A DNA stretch of 64,000 nucleotides from an uncultured Planktomarina sp. (GCA_943788425.1 CALSQF010000002.1:18104-82103); one strand, 5' to 3'; numbered from the stretch's first letter, positions 35,754 to 45,718 are shown. Notes: generated from the sequence alone by a model not told the origin. Numbers and translations: made by a program.

Positions 35754-36929
35754 TCAGCCTGGGTTTTGTGCCAAAAAGTCTTTCATGCGCTTCAGGGCAC
35801 GGGAGATGTTTTCTTGGCTGTTGGCATAGGAGATACGAATGTACCCCTCCCCAAGCGTACCAAAATCCGGCCCGCCAATCGTCGCCACACCGGTTTGCTC
35901 AAGCAGTTCACTGGCCAAGGCCTTCGCTTTCCATCCGGTTTGTGACACATTGGGAAAGGCGTAAAAGGCACCCTTCGGCGTGATGCAAGAGACCCCGGGG
36001 ATTTCATTGAGCTGAGTGACCACCATTTTGCGCCTTGCATCGAACTGCGCCACCATTTCGCCCACTGCGGACTGCGGACCCATTAAAGCCTCCAATGCTG
36101 CATATTGCGCCGGCGCATTGACGCAAGACCAAGCGTTGACGGCCAATTTTCGGGCCATATTATACAATCTATCCGGCCAAATCGAATAGCCCAGCCGCCA
36201 GCCCGTCATCGCGTATGTTTTTGACCAGCCATTGAGGACAATCAACCGGTCGCGAATTTCGGGATAGCTCAACAGGCTAACATGTTGCTCCCCATCATAG
36301 AGCATTTGGTCATAAATTTCGTCGGACAGGATCGCAACATCGGGATAGTCTGAAAGACCGGCCACCAATTTGTCGATTTCTGCCTTGGGCGTAATGCCAC
36401 CGCAGGGGTTGGCTGGGGAGTTGAGGATAATCAACCGTGTGTTGGGGCCAATCAGCTTCAATGTCTCCTCCGCAGAGAACGCAAACCCATTTTCCTCGCG
36501 GATCGGAATGGCAATAGGCGTGGCGCCAGTGTATTCAATCATTGAACGATAAATCGGGAAGCCCGGATCAGGATATAATATCTCTCCGCCTGTTTCACCG
36601 AACATCAAGATCGCGGTGAACATCGTCACTTTACCGCCCGGCACGATAAGCACATTGGCCGGGCTCACTTCTGTGTGATATCGGCGATGAAGATCGGCAC
36701 TGACCGCTTCGCGCAGCGGCAAAATTCCAGTGGCGTCGGTGTAGCCATGATGCCCATCGCGCAGAGCTTTGACCGCCGCCTCAACGATATTCTCAGGCGT
36801 CGGGAAATCCGGCTGACCGATCCCGAGGTTGATCACATCCATGCCACCAGCCGCCAAAACCCCAGCGCGGCCCAAAACGGCAAACGCATTTTCTTCACCG
36901 ATTCTATCGAAATTTGAAACTGTCTTCAT
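35754..36929 (-). CDS. Class I/II PLP-dependent aminotransferase
   Basis: 391 aa from the ATG at 36929 (MKTVSNFDRIGEENAF); the frame extends to 37121, but those residues are not family-like. PLP lysine K237 in LNGWSKTYAMTGWRLGY, with NSPANPCGG and SDEIYDQM (PLP-contacting Asn and Asp-Tyr), and a C-terminal substrate Arg in YIRISYAN. It belongs to the aspartate aminotransferase Ialpha/gamma group. Substrate not determinable. It lies 231 bases downstream of the TcuA-like gene on the same strand and may be read from its own promoter. Confidence 0.85.
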   Translation of the reverse strand: MKTVSNFDRIGEENAFAVLGRAGVLAAGGMDVINLGIGQPDFPTPENIVEAAVKALRDGHHGYTDATGILPLREAVSADLHRRYHTEVSPANVLIVPGGKVTMFTAILMFGETGGEILYPDPGFPIYRSMIEYTGATPIAIPIREENGFAFSAEETLKLIGPNTRLIILNSPANPCGGITPKAEIDKLVAGLSDYPDVAILSDEIYDQMLYDGEQHVSLLSYPEIRDRLIVLNGWSKTYAMTGWRLGYSIWPDRLYNMARKLAVNAWSCVNAPAQYAALEALMGPQSAVGEMVAQFDARRKMVVTQLNEIPGVSCITPKGAFYAFPNVSQTGWKAKALASELLEQTGVATIGGPDFGTLGEGYIRISYANSQENISRALKRMKDFLAQNPG

Positions 36930-37160
36930 GTTGAACCCTTTTTGTCCCTTGGAGTGATATGCGGGCGGACCGCTTTGGCGGCAAGGATGCGATTGCATTG
37001 GCCAAAATGTCCAGCGTCTTAGTGCGCCATTCACGCGCAAAAGCGCGCAGCTTGCATTTAAGTGAGTTTTGTAGCCCGGCATGCAAATCTTATGAGCGAT
37101 AGAGTCCAGGCTCCACCCCACGCGTACAAGACAAAGGCGCTATGTTGCCTGAACCTCGCT

Positions 37161-38630
37161 CTATGATTTCGCGGCGCCCTGGCCAGCGCGGCGGCCAAAT
37201 ACGGCACCAGACGTCAAACCTGAGCCGCCGGGATAGCCGGCATAGAAAACACCACCAACAATTTCACCGCAGGCAAACAATCCTTTAATGTCCTCTCCGC
37301 CATCTGTCAGCACCCTGCCCTCCGAATCCACCTTCAATCCGCCATAGGTGAAGGTGATGCCGCCTGTGACCGGATACGCATAGAAAGGTCCTTGATCCAA
37401 GGTTTGTGCCCAATTGGATTTCGGAAGATCAAGGCCAATCGTGGCCTTGCCATCCAAAGCTGTCGGATCAAAAACCGTCGTTTGATCCACGGCCGCGTTA
37501 TAGCGCGCAATGGTTTCGCTTGCGGCCGCCGCATCCACACCGCTCATCTGCTCTATCAGATCATCCAGCCGATCGGCTTTGACAAAATGCGCGTCTTCAA
37601 AACGGTACTCATCATAGAGCAGATCGTAGGTTTTGCTGTCAAAAACCTGCCAAGCAAATTGGCCGGGCTGTTCTAGGATGGCCGCGCCATATTGCGCATA
37701 GGTGTAATTGCGGAAATTGGCGCCCTCGTCCACAAAACGCGCCCCATCGGCATTGAGCATGACTCCAAGAAAGTAGGAGATCTTGCGATAATTCTTGCGC
37801 TCGCCCGGCGGCAAGTCAAGATTCCCAAAATCGGCCATATGCAGATCCATCGGCGTCGCGTGGCACCCCGCGTAAAGCCCATAATCCGCAGCGCCAAGTT
37901 CCAGCGCCATAAGCAGACCATCACCCGTGTTATGCGGGGTCCCGCGCACTTTCGCCGCGGCCCAATTTTCGCCCATATGCTTAACGCGCAGCGCATCATT
38001 GGCCTCAAAGCCACCGCAAGCCAGGATGACGGCATCCGCCAGCAGATGCTCCTCGCCCATTTGCACACCCCGAACGTGGCCCGCCTCAGTGATCAAACCG
38101 GTCACCGCACTGTTGTAACGCACCGTTCCCCCGAGCCGCTCAACAGCCGCCAATTCCATATCAAACAGGCCAACGCCCTCATTCTCTGCCGCCAATGTCA
38201 AGCCGCCCCAAAAGACATGCCGGCCCGCTTTTTCAAAACTCTGGCGGCTATAGATGGGTTCAAATTTGACCCCATGCGAGGCCAGCCAGCGCATGGTCGC
38301 CCCGGACTGATGGACCAGCGCCTCCTGCTCCTCAGACAAAGGGCGCCCGTCGTTGAATCCCAACAGGTCTTGGGTAAATTTTTCAGTCGTATAGCTGCCG
38401 AAATCAGCATTCTTCACCCGTGGATCATCCGGGTTGCGCAGCAGGGGCATCAGATCATCAGCGCCATCATAGGCAAAACGCATCGCCCCAGCGGTGTATT
38501 TTGTATTGCCTCCCGACAGAGATTTATCGGCCTTTTCGAGCAACGTAACCTTGGCCCCGTTTTCCAAAGCGGCGAGCGCTGCACATAGGGCGGCATTTCC
38601 AGTTCCGACTATGACGACAGATTTTGACAT
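37161..38630 (-). CDS. tcuA: FAD-dependent tricarballylate dehydrogenase-like protein
   Basis: 489 aa from the ATG at 38630 (MSKSVVIVGTGNAALCAALA). FAD fold GTGNAALCAALAALENGAKV, SGGNTKYTAGAMRF near 43-56, later FAD loop VILACGGFEAND, and the C-terminal GEIVGGVFYAGYPGGSGLTSG. It is related to fumarate reductase flavoproteins; TcuA oxidises tricarballylate to cis-aconitate. It is divergent from a GntR regulator with an operator in between. Salmonella tcu uses a LysR regulator and TcuB/TcuC; neither is seen here, so the substrate may differ. Confidence 0.8.
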   Translation of the reverse strand: MSKSVVIVGTGNAALCAALAALENGAKVTLLEKADKSLSGGNTKYTAGAMRFAYDGADDLMPLLRNPDDPRVKNADFGSYTTEKFTQDLLGFNDGRPLSEEQEALVHQSGATMRWLASHGVKFEPIYSRQSFEKAGRHVFWGGLTLAAENEGVGLFDMELAAVERLGGTVRYNSAVTGLITEAGHVRGVQMGEEHLLADAVILACGGFEANDALRVKHMGENWAAAKVRGTPHNTGDGLLMALELGAADYGLYAGCHATPMDLHMADFGNLDLPPGERKNYRKISYFLGVMLNADGARFVDEGANFRNYTYAQYGAAILEQPGQFAWQVFDSKTYDLLYDEYRFEDAHFVKADRLDDLIEQMSGVDAAAASETIARYNAAVDQTTVFDPTALDGKATIGLDLPKSNWAQTLDQGPFYAYPVTGGITFTYGGLKVDSEGRVLTDGGEDIKGLFACGEIVGGVFYAGYPGGSGLTSGAVFGRRAGQGAAKS

Positions 38631-38653
38631 TGGCTTTCCCATTTTATTGAAGT

Positions 38654-38675
38654 ATTGTATCCAAGCGGATACAAT
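38654..38675. promoter_or_regulatory. GntR-type operator palindrome
   Basis: ATTGTATCC-AAGC-GGATACAAT is a perfect 22-base dyad in the 58-base gap between the tcuA-like gene and the GntR regulator. The TTGTATCC/GGATACAA shape is typical of FadR-subfamily operators. It very probably controls both divergent genes. Confidence 0.8.
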
Positions 38676-38688
38676 TGGTCTCTCTAAA

Positions 38689-39339
38689 ATGAGCGAAACA
38701 GAATTGCAAGTCATGTCCCAAGGCGAGGCGGCATATCATCGACTCTACGAGGCGATACGCGCAGGCGATTTCCGACCCGGCGACAGGTTGCGCGAAATTG
38801 ACGTGGCAGAACGGTTGACCCTATCTCGCACGCCTGTGCGTGAGGCCCTGCGCAAGCTGGAAAATGACGGCATCGTTGAACATCGGCCCCGATTGGGCGC
38901 CGTAATCCGCACATTGACCCCTTCCGAAGTTGTTGAACTTTACGAAATGCGGCTTGTTCTTGAGCGCACGGCAGCACAGATGGCTGCAAAACACGCCAAT
39001 GCAGCTGAGATTGATCTGCTCAACGACATAAATGATCAAATCGCAGCGCTCGGTGATGAGACGCAACAGGCCGCGGCCTTAAATCAAGATTTCCATCACC
39101 GTATTTATCTTGCCAGCCGGAACCGCTTTTTATTGGCCTCGGCCCGGGGTCTCAACAATGCGCTCATGTTGCTGGGGCCCACGACACTGGACGATGAAGC
39201 GCGGATAAAAACGGTGAGCGCGCAACATGCTCACATCATCGAGGCCATCCGCGCAGGCGATCAAACCGCAGCCGGCGATGCGGCGGAGGCCCATTTGCAA
39301 ACCTCTTTGCGCCACAGGCTCAAAGGGCTGGACCGATGA
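38689..39339 (+). CDS. GntR-family regulator, FadR/FCD subfamily
   Basis: 216 aa from the ATG at 38689 (MSETELQVMSQGEAAY); upstream codons belong to the opposite-strand gene. N-terminal winged helix with GDRLREIDVAERLTLSRTPVREALRKLENDGIV. C-terminal FCD domain holds the likely metal/ligand residues in ELYEMRLVLE, FHHRIY and AQHAHIIEAI. It overlaps the AbrB-type permease gene by four bases (ATGA). Expected to respond to a small carboxylate and control the divergent tcuA-like gene and its own operon. Confidence 0.88.
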   Translation: MSETELQVMSQGEAAYHRLYEAIRAGDFRPGDRLREIDVAERLTLSRTPVREALRKLENDGIVEHRPRLGAVIRTLTPSEVVELYEMRLVLERTAAQMAAKHANAAEIDLLNDINDQIAALGDETQQAAALNQDFHHRIYLASRNRFLLASARGLNNALMLLGPTTLDDEARIKTVSAQHAHIIEAIRAGDQTAAGDAAEAHLQTSLRHRLKGLDR

Positions 39340-40373
39340 GAGCGCATATCTATGCCTTTTTATGTGCAGGTCTTGGGGTCCTGGCCTTTAAACTGTTGCA
39401 GCTGCCGTTGCCTTGGCTTTTGGGGCCAATCTTTGCCTGTTTGATCGCCGCATTGCTTGGCGTGCCCATGCGTGGTGTCAAAGTGATAAATGAAGCCATG
39501 CGCAGCATTCTCGGAGTAGCCGTCGGCGCCACATTTTCCCTCGCATTGCTGGTCTCGATGGGCAGCATGTGGTCAACGCTTTTGTTGATCCCGGTGATGA
39601 CCACCTGCATCGGCCTGGTTGGCGTTTTTTATTTCCAGCGCCTCTGGGGGTTTGATTTTGCCACCAGCTATTATTCCGCAATGCCGGGCGGCCTGCAGGA
39701 CATGCTGATCTTCGGTGAAGAGGCCGGCGGAAATGTGCGCACGCTCGCGCTGATCCATGCCACACGGGTTTTGGTCATTGTCGTGACCCTGCCCTTTCTA
39801 TTGGCCTGGGTCTGGGATGCAGATCTGAGCAATCCCCCAGGCGCTCCAGCCGCCAGCATCGCGCTCTCACAGCTGGGTTGGATGATTTTTTGTGGGCTGG
39901 TGGGCTGGCAGCTGGCAAAACGTATGGGCATGTTCGGAGCTTCGATCCTTGGGCCACTATTGTTGGCTGCACTCCTATCCCTGACCGGCATCTTGCACCA
40001 CCGCCCCCCCTCAGAAGCCATTTGGGCCGCACAATTTTTCATCGGAATGAGCGTTGGGTGCAAATACGCCGGCGTGACCATGGCGGAAATTCGAAAGGAT
40101 GTGACCGCGGGGCTTGGGTTTTGCATCCTGCTTTTGCTGCTGGCGGTGATCTTCGCCGAAGGAATTCACTTGGCAGGGCTGGCGCCCGCGTTAGAAACCG
40201 TTCTCGCCTTCGCACCGGGCGGACAAGCAGAATTGACCGTGCTCGCCCTCATTGTTGGAGCGGATATGGCCTTTGTCGTGGCCCATCATGTCTTGCGAAT
40301 ATTCATCGTTATTTTGGGTGCACCGCTCTTTGCGCGCCTGTTCAGCCCGAAACCTGACGACGCAAAGCTATAA
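39336..40373 (+). CDS. AbrB-family membrane protein (putative carboxylate transporter/regulatory permease)
   Basis: A 345-aa protein with about ten hydrophobic segments in two AbrB repeats. The repeats show PLPWLLGPIFACLIAALLGVP near 24-44 and GMFGASILGPLLLAALLSLTG near 197-217, and the motif YYSAMPGGLQDM is mirrored by AFAPGGQAELTVLA. Often labelled ammonia monooxygenase-like, which is misleading; the fold suggests a transporter. Co-transcribed with the GntR gene. Confidence 0.78.
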   Translation: MRAHIYAFLCAGLGVLAFKLLQLPLPWLLGPIFACLIAALLGVPMRGVKVINEAMRSILGVAVGATFSLALLVSMGSMWSTLLLIPVMTTCIGLVGVFYFQRLWGFDFATSYYSAMPGGLQDMLIFGEEAGGNVRTLALIHATRVLVIVVTLPFLLAWVWDADLSNPPGAPAASIALSQLGWMIFCGLVGWQLAKRMGMFGASILGPLLLAALLSLTGILHHRPPSEAIWAAQFFIGMSVGCKYAGVTMAEIRKDVTAGLGFCILLLLLAVIFAEGIHLAGLAPALETVLAFAPGGQAELTVLALIVGADMAFVVAHHVLRIFIVILGAPLFARLFSPKPDDAKL

Positions 40374-40413
40374 CTCTAAACTCAATGACAACGAGAGATC
40401 CCGAAAGGGCGCG

Positions 40414-41385
40414 TCAGTGATAGGCCTCTGGATTGATCATATGAGTGGGCGCCCCCGCGGCATAGGCATTGATTTGATCGAAAATATCGGAAAACTGCAT
40501 GTCAAACTCATCTTCAGTGACAAAGCCAATATGCGGCGTGGCCAAAACATTCGGGTGTGTCAAAAGAATATTTTCACGATCCAAAAGGGGCTCTTGATCG
40601 AACACATCCACGGCGGCGTGAAGCTGGCCCTTCGCAATCTCTGCCTCCAAGACACCGGGGGCCACAAGTCCAGAACGCGACGTATTTACGAACAGAGCGC
40701 GCGGCTGCATCTGACCAAGGTCCTCGGCCGTAATCAAACCGCGGGTCTCAGGTTTCAACCGGACATGTAGGCTCACGATATCAGACTGCCTAAAAAAAGC
40801 CTCGCGGGACGCAGCTACGGTTTCACCAGCCGAAGCGGCCCGAGCGCGGCCCGCCTCTGAGCCCCACCAAAGCACCTTGAGCCCCATTGCTTTGGCATAG
40901 CCCGCAACCGCTCCTGCAATGCGCCCATACCCGTAAAGCCCCAATGTCTTGCCGCGCAGGGTCCTGCCGACACCGGATTGCCATCGGCCTGCTTTGATTG
41001 AGGTCGCCTGATGCGGGATTTGCCGGTAACTGGCCAAAATCAGAGCCAGCGTATGCTCAGCGGCGGCATAGGATGGCGTGTCTGAATGCATATTTGAGCA
41101 GAGCAAAACACCATGGGCCGTGCAGGCCGGCACATCAACATGCGGATAGACGCTGCGCTGTGAGATGAGCTTCAGATTTGCCAAACGCCCCAATAACCCA
41201 GCTCCAACCTTGGTCCGCTCGCGAAAGAGCACCAAAGCCTCTGCATTTTGCAATCGAGCCGCGAGTTTCACGGGATCCGGTTCATGATCGGTCCAGACGG
41301 TCACGTCATGATTGGCCATTTTGGCAAAGCAAGGCAAGCTGCGCAGCGTATCAAACCAATCATCAAGAATATGGACCTTCATCAC
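40414..41385 (-). CDS. D-2-hydroxyacid dehydrogenase (NAD-dependent)
   Basis: 323 aa with the 2-hydroxyacid dehydrogenase layout. It has a NAD-binding GYGRIAG near 155 (the third Gly of GxGxxG is retained), catalytic Arg in VNTSRSGLV, Glu in DVFDQEPLL and His in TPHIGF. It would reduce a 2-oxoacid or oxidise a D-2-hydroxyacid in the cytoplasm. The start is the ATG at 41385 or the next one at 41382. It lies downstream of the PrpF-like gene on the same strand with a 25-base gap. Confidence 0.85.
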   Translation of the reverse strand: MMKVHILDDWFDTLRSLPCFAKMANHDVTVWTDHEPDPVKLAARLQNAEALVLFRERTKVGAGLLGRLANLKLISQRSVYPHVDVPACTAHGVLLCSNMHSDTPSYAAAEHTLALILASYRQIPHQATSIKAGRWQSGVGRTLRGKTLGLYGYGRIAGAVAGYAKAMGLKVLWWGSEAGRARAASAGETVAASREAFFRQSDIVSLHVRLKPETRGLITAEDLGQMQPRALFVNTSRSGLVAPGVLEAEIAKGQLHAAVDVFDQEPLLDRENILLTHPNVLATPHIGFVTEDEFDMQFSDIFDQINAYAAGAPTHMINPEAYH

Positions 41386-41410
41386 CCTATCACTCTTCTT
41401 TAAACTGCGG

Positions 41411-42502
41411 TCAATGACCGGCCCAAATTGACCTTGGAATAAACAGCTCTCCCGCCGCGATTTTTCGCGCGGTGCGTACGAGACCTGCCGATTTTATTTC
41501 AAACCCTGACACCGTATCAGCATAATCGACAGCCACTTCAATCTTGCCCGAGGCATGTTCCAAAATCACATTGGCCGGACTCTCATTTGATTTGGCGGCC
41601 ATACCGTCTGCGACCGTCCCGGGGGTCAAAACACAGGAGGCAAGGCATTGCGCACCTGTCACTGCCATAGAGGGATGCGTGCTCCAGGGCATGAAATAAC
41701 GGGTTGCGATTGTGCCGCCAGCCTGAGCCGGGGCCAGAAGGCCAAATTTCGGGGTCACCGATTTGGTGACATCCCCCATGCCCATCAAAGCCGCCGCCTT
41801 TTGCCGGACAGATTCCATTTGATCAAAAAACGCGCGGTTGCTGTCCAACTCAGCTGCAGTTTCATGGCCCGTCAATCCGAAACTCTCCGCTTTTGCAATC
41901 ACCATAGGCATGGCAACATCCATGCAAGTCACAGCAATTCCATCAATCTGATCGATCCGATTGCCGGTCGGCAAAAAAGCACCCGTGACGCCTCCGACTG
42001 TCTCCATGAATTGAACAGCGATTGGCGCAGAGGTTCCCGGCACACCATCAATGCGCGACGCGCCCTCGTAGCTGACCTGACCACCGGGGGTTTGCACAAC
42101 AGCAGCGACACGCGCTTGCGTGTTGACCGCGAGAATATTGACAGCCGTCTCACCCTCTTGCGCCTCAACCAACCCCATTTCAATGGCGGCTGGCCCAACG
42201 CCGGTTAAGATATTACCGCAGGTCGGCTTGAAATCGACCAATTGGTCTTCCACGCTCACCTGCGCGAAAAAGTAATCCACATCGGCCCAGGGATCGTTTG
42301 ACTTCGACAACATGGCCACTTTGGTGGTCACCGCAGCGCCGCCACCGATCCCGTCAATGTTCAAAGGATGCCCAGAGCCCACGATCGCGATCAATACCTC
42401 AGCCAGCGTTTCAAGGTCCTCAGGAAGATCGGCACGGTTGAGATAGGGACCGCGGGAGGTTCCGCCGCGCATAAAAAGATAGGGAATCGCAGTTTGTGTC
42501 AT
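41411..42502 (-). CDS. PrpF-like isomerase (4-oxalomesaconate tautomerase type)
   Basis: 363 aa with the PrpF hallmarks: FMRGGTSRGPYLNRADLP at 10-27, IDGIGGGAAVTTKVAML near 48-64, FKPTCGNILTGVGPAAIE near 90-107, and GAFLPTGN. Family members shift C=C bonds in tricarboxylates: 2-methylaconitate (PrpF), trans-/cis-aconitate, or 4-oxalomesaconate (GalD). It fits an operon that imports a carboxylate by the TTT system just upstream. The exact substrate is open. Confidence 0.85.
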   Translation of the reverse strand: MTQTAIPYLFMRGGTSRGPYLNRADLPEDLETLAEVLIAIVGSGHPLNIDGIGGGAAVTTKVAMLSKSNDPWADVDYFFAQVSVEDQLVDFKPTCGNILTGVGPAAIEMGLVEAQEGETAVNILAVNTQARVAAVVQTPGGQVSYEGASRIDGVPGTSAPIAVQFMETVGGVTGAFLPTGNRIDQIDGIAVTCMDVAMPMVIAKAESFGLTGHETAAELDSNRAFFDQMESVRQKAAALMGMGDVTKSVTPKFGLLAPAQAGGTIATRYFMPWSTHPSMAVTGAQCLASCVLTPGTVADGMAAKSNESPANVILEHASGKIEVAVDYADTVSGFEIKSAGLVRTARKIAAGELFIPRSIWAGH

Positions 42503-42512
42503 CTGATATCTG

Positions 42513-44547
42513 TCATGTGAATGGCCATGGAAGGTTCGAATAGGCTTGCAAGAGACCGGGCGGAAAATCGCGGTTCAGTGCCCAGGCCATAGTGCAGATA
42601 AACGCGATGCCCGCAAGCGTATAGATCGCCGCAAAAAGCGGGCTGAGATTGGCTCTGATCCGCATGAAGCTGAACAAAAAGAGCCCCAAAGCAATGATAA
42701 ACCCAAATAAGGCGGTTGCGACGAGGAGCGCTGCAAACCAAGCCAAGGTTGACCACAGGCTGTAACGTGCTTGCTCCACTTCGGCGCTGCGCTCGCTGTC
42801 GGCAAAAATCGTATCGGTTTCGGGAGCGAGTATCATGCGGACAATCATCACCGCACATCCAAGCAAAGAGACGCTGGCGACAAGCATTGGAAAGACCCGG
42901 TCGCGGCTATAATCGGGGATCGAACCGGCATCAAACAACGCATAGCCAATGAATGCGGTTAGAGCCAACAAGAACACCATGGGCGCGCGTTTCGAGCCTG
43001 ATTTACTGTCCCCTTCGGCCAAAATATGTTTGGCTTGGCGTAGGCCCAGAACAACTGAGACCAGTGTGATCGCCAGAAGCACGAGTACGATGGGAGAAAA
43101 GATGTAGTCCATCCCGTCCCCAAATCCTTTGCGAAAGCGAGATTGGGCAATTTGAATGGCTTGGTTCGCATAGGTCTCCGCTGGATTGGACAGGACAAAA
43201 CCAATCAAAAACGCCGGGCGCGACCAGTCAAAGCGGCGCATCAAAATCCCAAGAAAGCCGATGGCAAAAAGCGCGACAAGATCCATCAAATTTTGCCCAG
43301 ATTGAAAGGCCGCGAAGCTTATAATCATGAACAAGAAAGGTGCCAGTAGAACAAAACGGATGGTTGTGAGCTTGGCGATCCCGCCCGAGGCTGCGATGCA
43401 AAGCAATGTTCCCACGACATTGGCCAGGGCCAAGCAGCCAAACGATGGCATAGGTAATGTCGAGATTGTTTTTCAGCATGGCCGGCCCGACCTCAATTTG
43501 ACCAGATCCAAGCAGCGCAATTGCGCCGATAAAGATTGCCATCGAGCCAGATCCAGGAATTCCAAACAGCAAGGTCGGCACAAGCCCCCCGCCCTCTTTG
43601 GCGTTGTTTGAGCTTTCCGGCCCGATCACACCGCGCACATCGCCTGTGCCGAAATTGCTCTTATCCTTGCTGGATTGAACCGTGTGACCATAGGCAATCC
43701 AATCCACCACCGAGCCACCAAGACCAGGGATAACACCCACGATCACCCCGATGATAGAACAGCGCATTGACAGCCAAATATTGGCAAACCAATCTTTGAC
43801 CCCTTCGATCCAGCCCCCACCAATCTGCGGCTCTTGGCTGATGGCGCGGTCATTGCGCAGCAGGGCGATAATCTCGGGAATTGCGAAAATTCCAAGGCCG
43901 ACGATGACCAATTTCAGACCGTCGACAAGATAGGGAAAATCGTATGAGGACATCCGCAAATCACCAGAGGACGCACCTTCTCCAATGGTGCCAATCAACA
44001 TGCCCAGACCGGCCGCTACGATGCCTTTGATTGCCACACGCCCGGCCAAAATACCCACCATTGAGAGGCCAAAAATCGTGATCATCAACAGCTCTGGCGT
44101 GCGAAACTCCAAAACGATCGGCCGGGCCACCAAAATAAAGACCGTCAAAAAACTCGCGCCAACCAATCCGCCGAAAAGCGACGAGGCAAAAGCCGCCGAT
44201 AGCGCCCGCGCGGCCTTGCCCTTTTGAGCCATCGGAAAACCGTCCAGGACAGTGGCTTGTGACGCAGAGGAGCCCGGAATCCCCATCAAAACCGAAGCAA
44301 ACGTGTCAGAGGTTGGCACAACCGCGACCATACCGATCATCAACGCAAGACCTAAGATCGGATCCATACCAAACATGAAGGGCAGCAGTAGCGACAGGCC
44401 AGCGATGCCGCCGAGACCGGGGAACACGCCGATACAGAGCCCCATCAGCACACCCAGGATCAAATACCCCAAAACAACCGGTTGCAGGATTAGCGCCCAA
44501 GCCTCACCGAAGGCAGGCAACGCCTCCATGACTACTTCCAAGACCAT
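42513..44547 (-). pseudogene. Fused TctA-TctB permease split by a one-base frameshift
   Basis: The first part (44547 to about 43435) is a TctA large permease with GVFPGLGGIAGLSLLLPF and SSNNAKEGGGLVPTLLFGIPG. The frame then leaves the family. The second part (43451-42513) resumes it as ALANVVGTLLCIAASGGIAKL and runs into four TctB-like membrane segments. The break is at 43431-43440 (CCAAGCAGCC on the plus strand), where one A too many would explain it (VWLLALANVV when corrected). The corrected product is about 675 aa. Start choice is uncertain: the ATG at 44547 lies only two bases from GGGAGG; the ATG at 44529 has GGAAG at better spacing. Real decay or a sequencing error. Confidence 0.82.
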
Positions 44548-44569
44548 GTCCTCCCACTTTCCTTTATAA

Positions 44570-44598
44570 AACGCCCCACCAATCGTAAGCGGGGCGTT
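44570..44598. promoter_or_regulatory. Intercistronic hairpin between tctC and tctAB
   Basis: AACGCCCC pairs with GGGGCGTT (8 bp, 13-base loop); on the minus strand it is followed by TTATAAAGG. It could be a weak terminator or RNA stabiliser that keeps binding-protein levels above permease levels, as at 20575-20599. Confidence 0.7.
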
Positions 44599-44611
44599 CA
44601 AAAAGGAAACT

Positions 44612-45718
44612 TTAGTTCAGAGAAACACCGTATTTTTCTTGGAGCCAGTTCACAATGAAGGCTTTGGCTTCAGCGCTCACGTTTGTGCCACTCACTTTGG
44701 CAGCTTCAGCCGCAGCGCCTGTCATCTGCGGATATTTACCCAGACGCTTGCTAGAAATCTCTGCAAAATCAGCGCGCGCTTTCACAGCTTCAAATGCCGC
44801 CGTGTAGGTCACAATGGCATCATTGGTCGCCCCTTTTGGCAAGAAGACCATTTTTTGAGCTGGGAAACCTGCAGTGAAGAAGGCTTTCCATGCATCCCAT
44901 TTTTCCCCAGATGTTTCACAACCATCGGTTGCTTCGCACACTTCTTTGAAGCTTGGAATGTCTGGGAATGTGGGATCGCGCGTGATTTCGCCATCATCAC
45001 TCAATGCGCCCCAGGTCATCATTGGCACGGCAGTGCCAGCCTCAACCAACGGTGTCACACCAGACAAATAAGATGATGAAGTTTGATAGTCGATATTCGC
45101 TTCACCCCGTTCAAACATTAAGCGCCCATCACCGCGCCCTTTGATTCCCATAACGCTCTCAACGTTCAGGCCCAGCATTTCCCAAGCCAGTGTCGGAACC
45201 AAATCAAGACGTGTGGCGCCTTGGTTGCCATAGATGAAGTCTGTGTCTTTGAGGCCAGAGGCGTCTAAACCGTCCATTTTTGCGGCAAGCTCAGGCGGTA
45301 GATAAGCCACGCCACCTGTCCCAGAGGCCAAAACCACATTCCAGTCAGCATAGTCAAATTTCACCCTTGGGTCACCCAGCAAGAATGGAAATTGCGTCGA
45401 ACCGGACGAGCCAAAAATCAGCGTGCCATCTTCATATTCTTGCTCTTGGAAATAGTTGGCGCCCTTAGTTGAGCCGGCACCTGGCATGAATTTTACGACA
45501 ACAGTAGGCTGGCCCGGCAAAGCTTCCGACAGCAAAGGCGCATAAAAATTTGCCCATTTGGCGGAGCCGCCTGTTTCAGAAAATGGAATGATCCATTCAA
45601 CAGTCTTGCCTGTCAGATCAATCCCATGGCCGCCTGCGTGAGCCTGCAAGCCAAATGTGGCCGTGGCGGCAGCCACAAGTCCCATCGCCATACGGCGTGT
45701 TGTTTTCAGTGTAGACAT
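44612..45718 (-). CDS. tctC: Tripartite tricarboxylate transporter substrate-binding protein, second system
   Basis: A 368-aa periplasmic receptor with a signal peptide (RRMAMGLVAAATATFGLQAHA, cleavage near 28). Typical TctC blocks: VEWIIPFSETGGSAKWANF, FMPGAGSTKGANYF and FGSSGSTQFPFLLGDP. GGGAGG lies seven bases before the ATG. It is longer than usual and carries a Cys pair (CEATDGC near 250) that may form a disulfide. First gene of the operon tctC-tctAB-prpF-like-dehydrogenase, divergent from a two-component system. Confidence 0.87.
   Translation of the reverse strand: MSTLKTTRRMAMGLVAAATATFGLQAHAGGHGIDLTGKTVEWIIPFSETGGSAKWANFYAPLLSEALPGQPTVVVKFMPGAGSTKGANYFQEQEYEDGTLIFGSSGSTQFPFLLGDPRVKFDYADWNVVLASGTGGVAYLPPELAAKMDGLDASGLKDTDFIYGNQGATRLDLVPTLAWEMLGLNVESVMGIKGRGDGRLMFERGEANIDYQTSSSYLSGVTPLVEAGTAVPMMTWGALSDDGEITRDPTFPDIPSFKEVCEATDGCETSGEKWDAWKAFFTAGFPAQKMVFLPKGATNDAIVTYTAAFEAVKARADFAEISSKRLGKYPQMTGAAAEAAKVSGTNVSAEAKAFIVNWLQEKYGVSLN

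Noticed and set aside
37034-37048. ACGCGCAAAAGCGCG hairpin downstream of the tcuA-like gene
   Set aside because: Short stem without a T run; not enough for a terminator call.
37692-38588. 298-codon plus-strand frame opposite tcuA
   Set aside because: Long but antisense to a clear FAD enzyme; its composition (many His, Arg, Ile) is that of a shadow frame.
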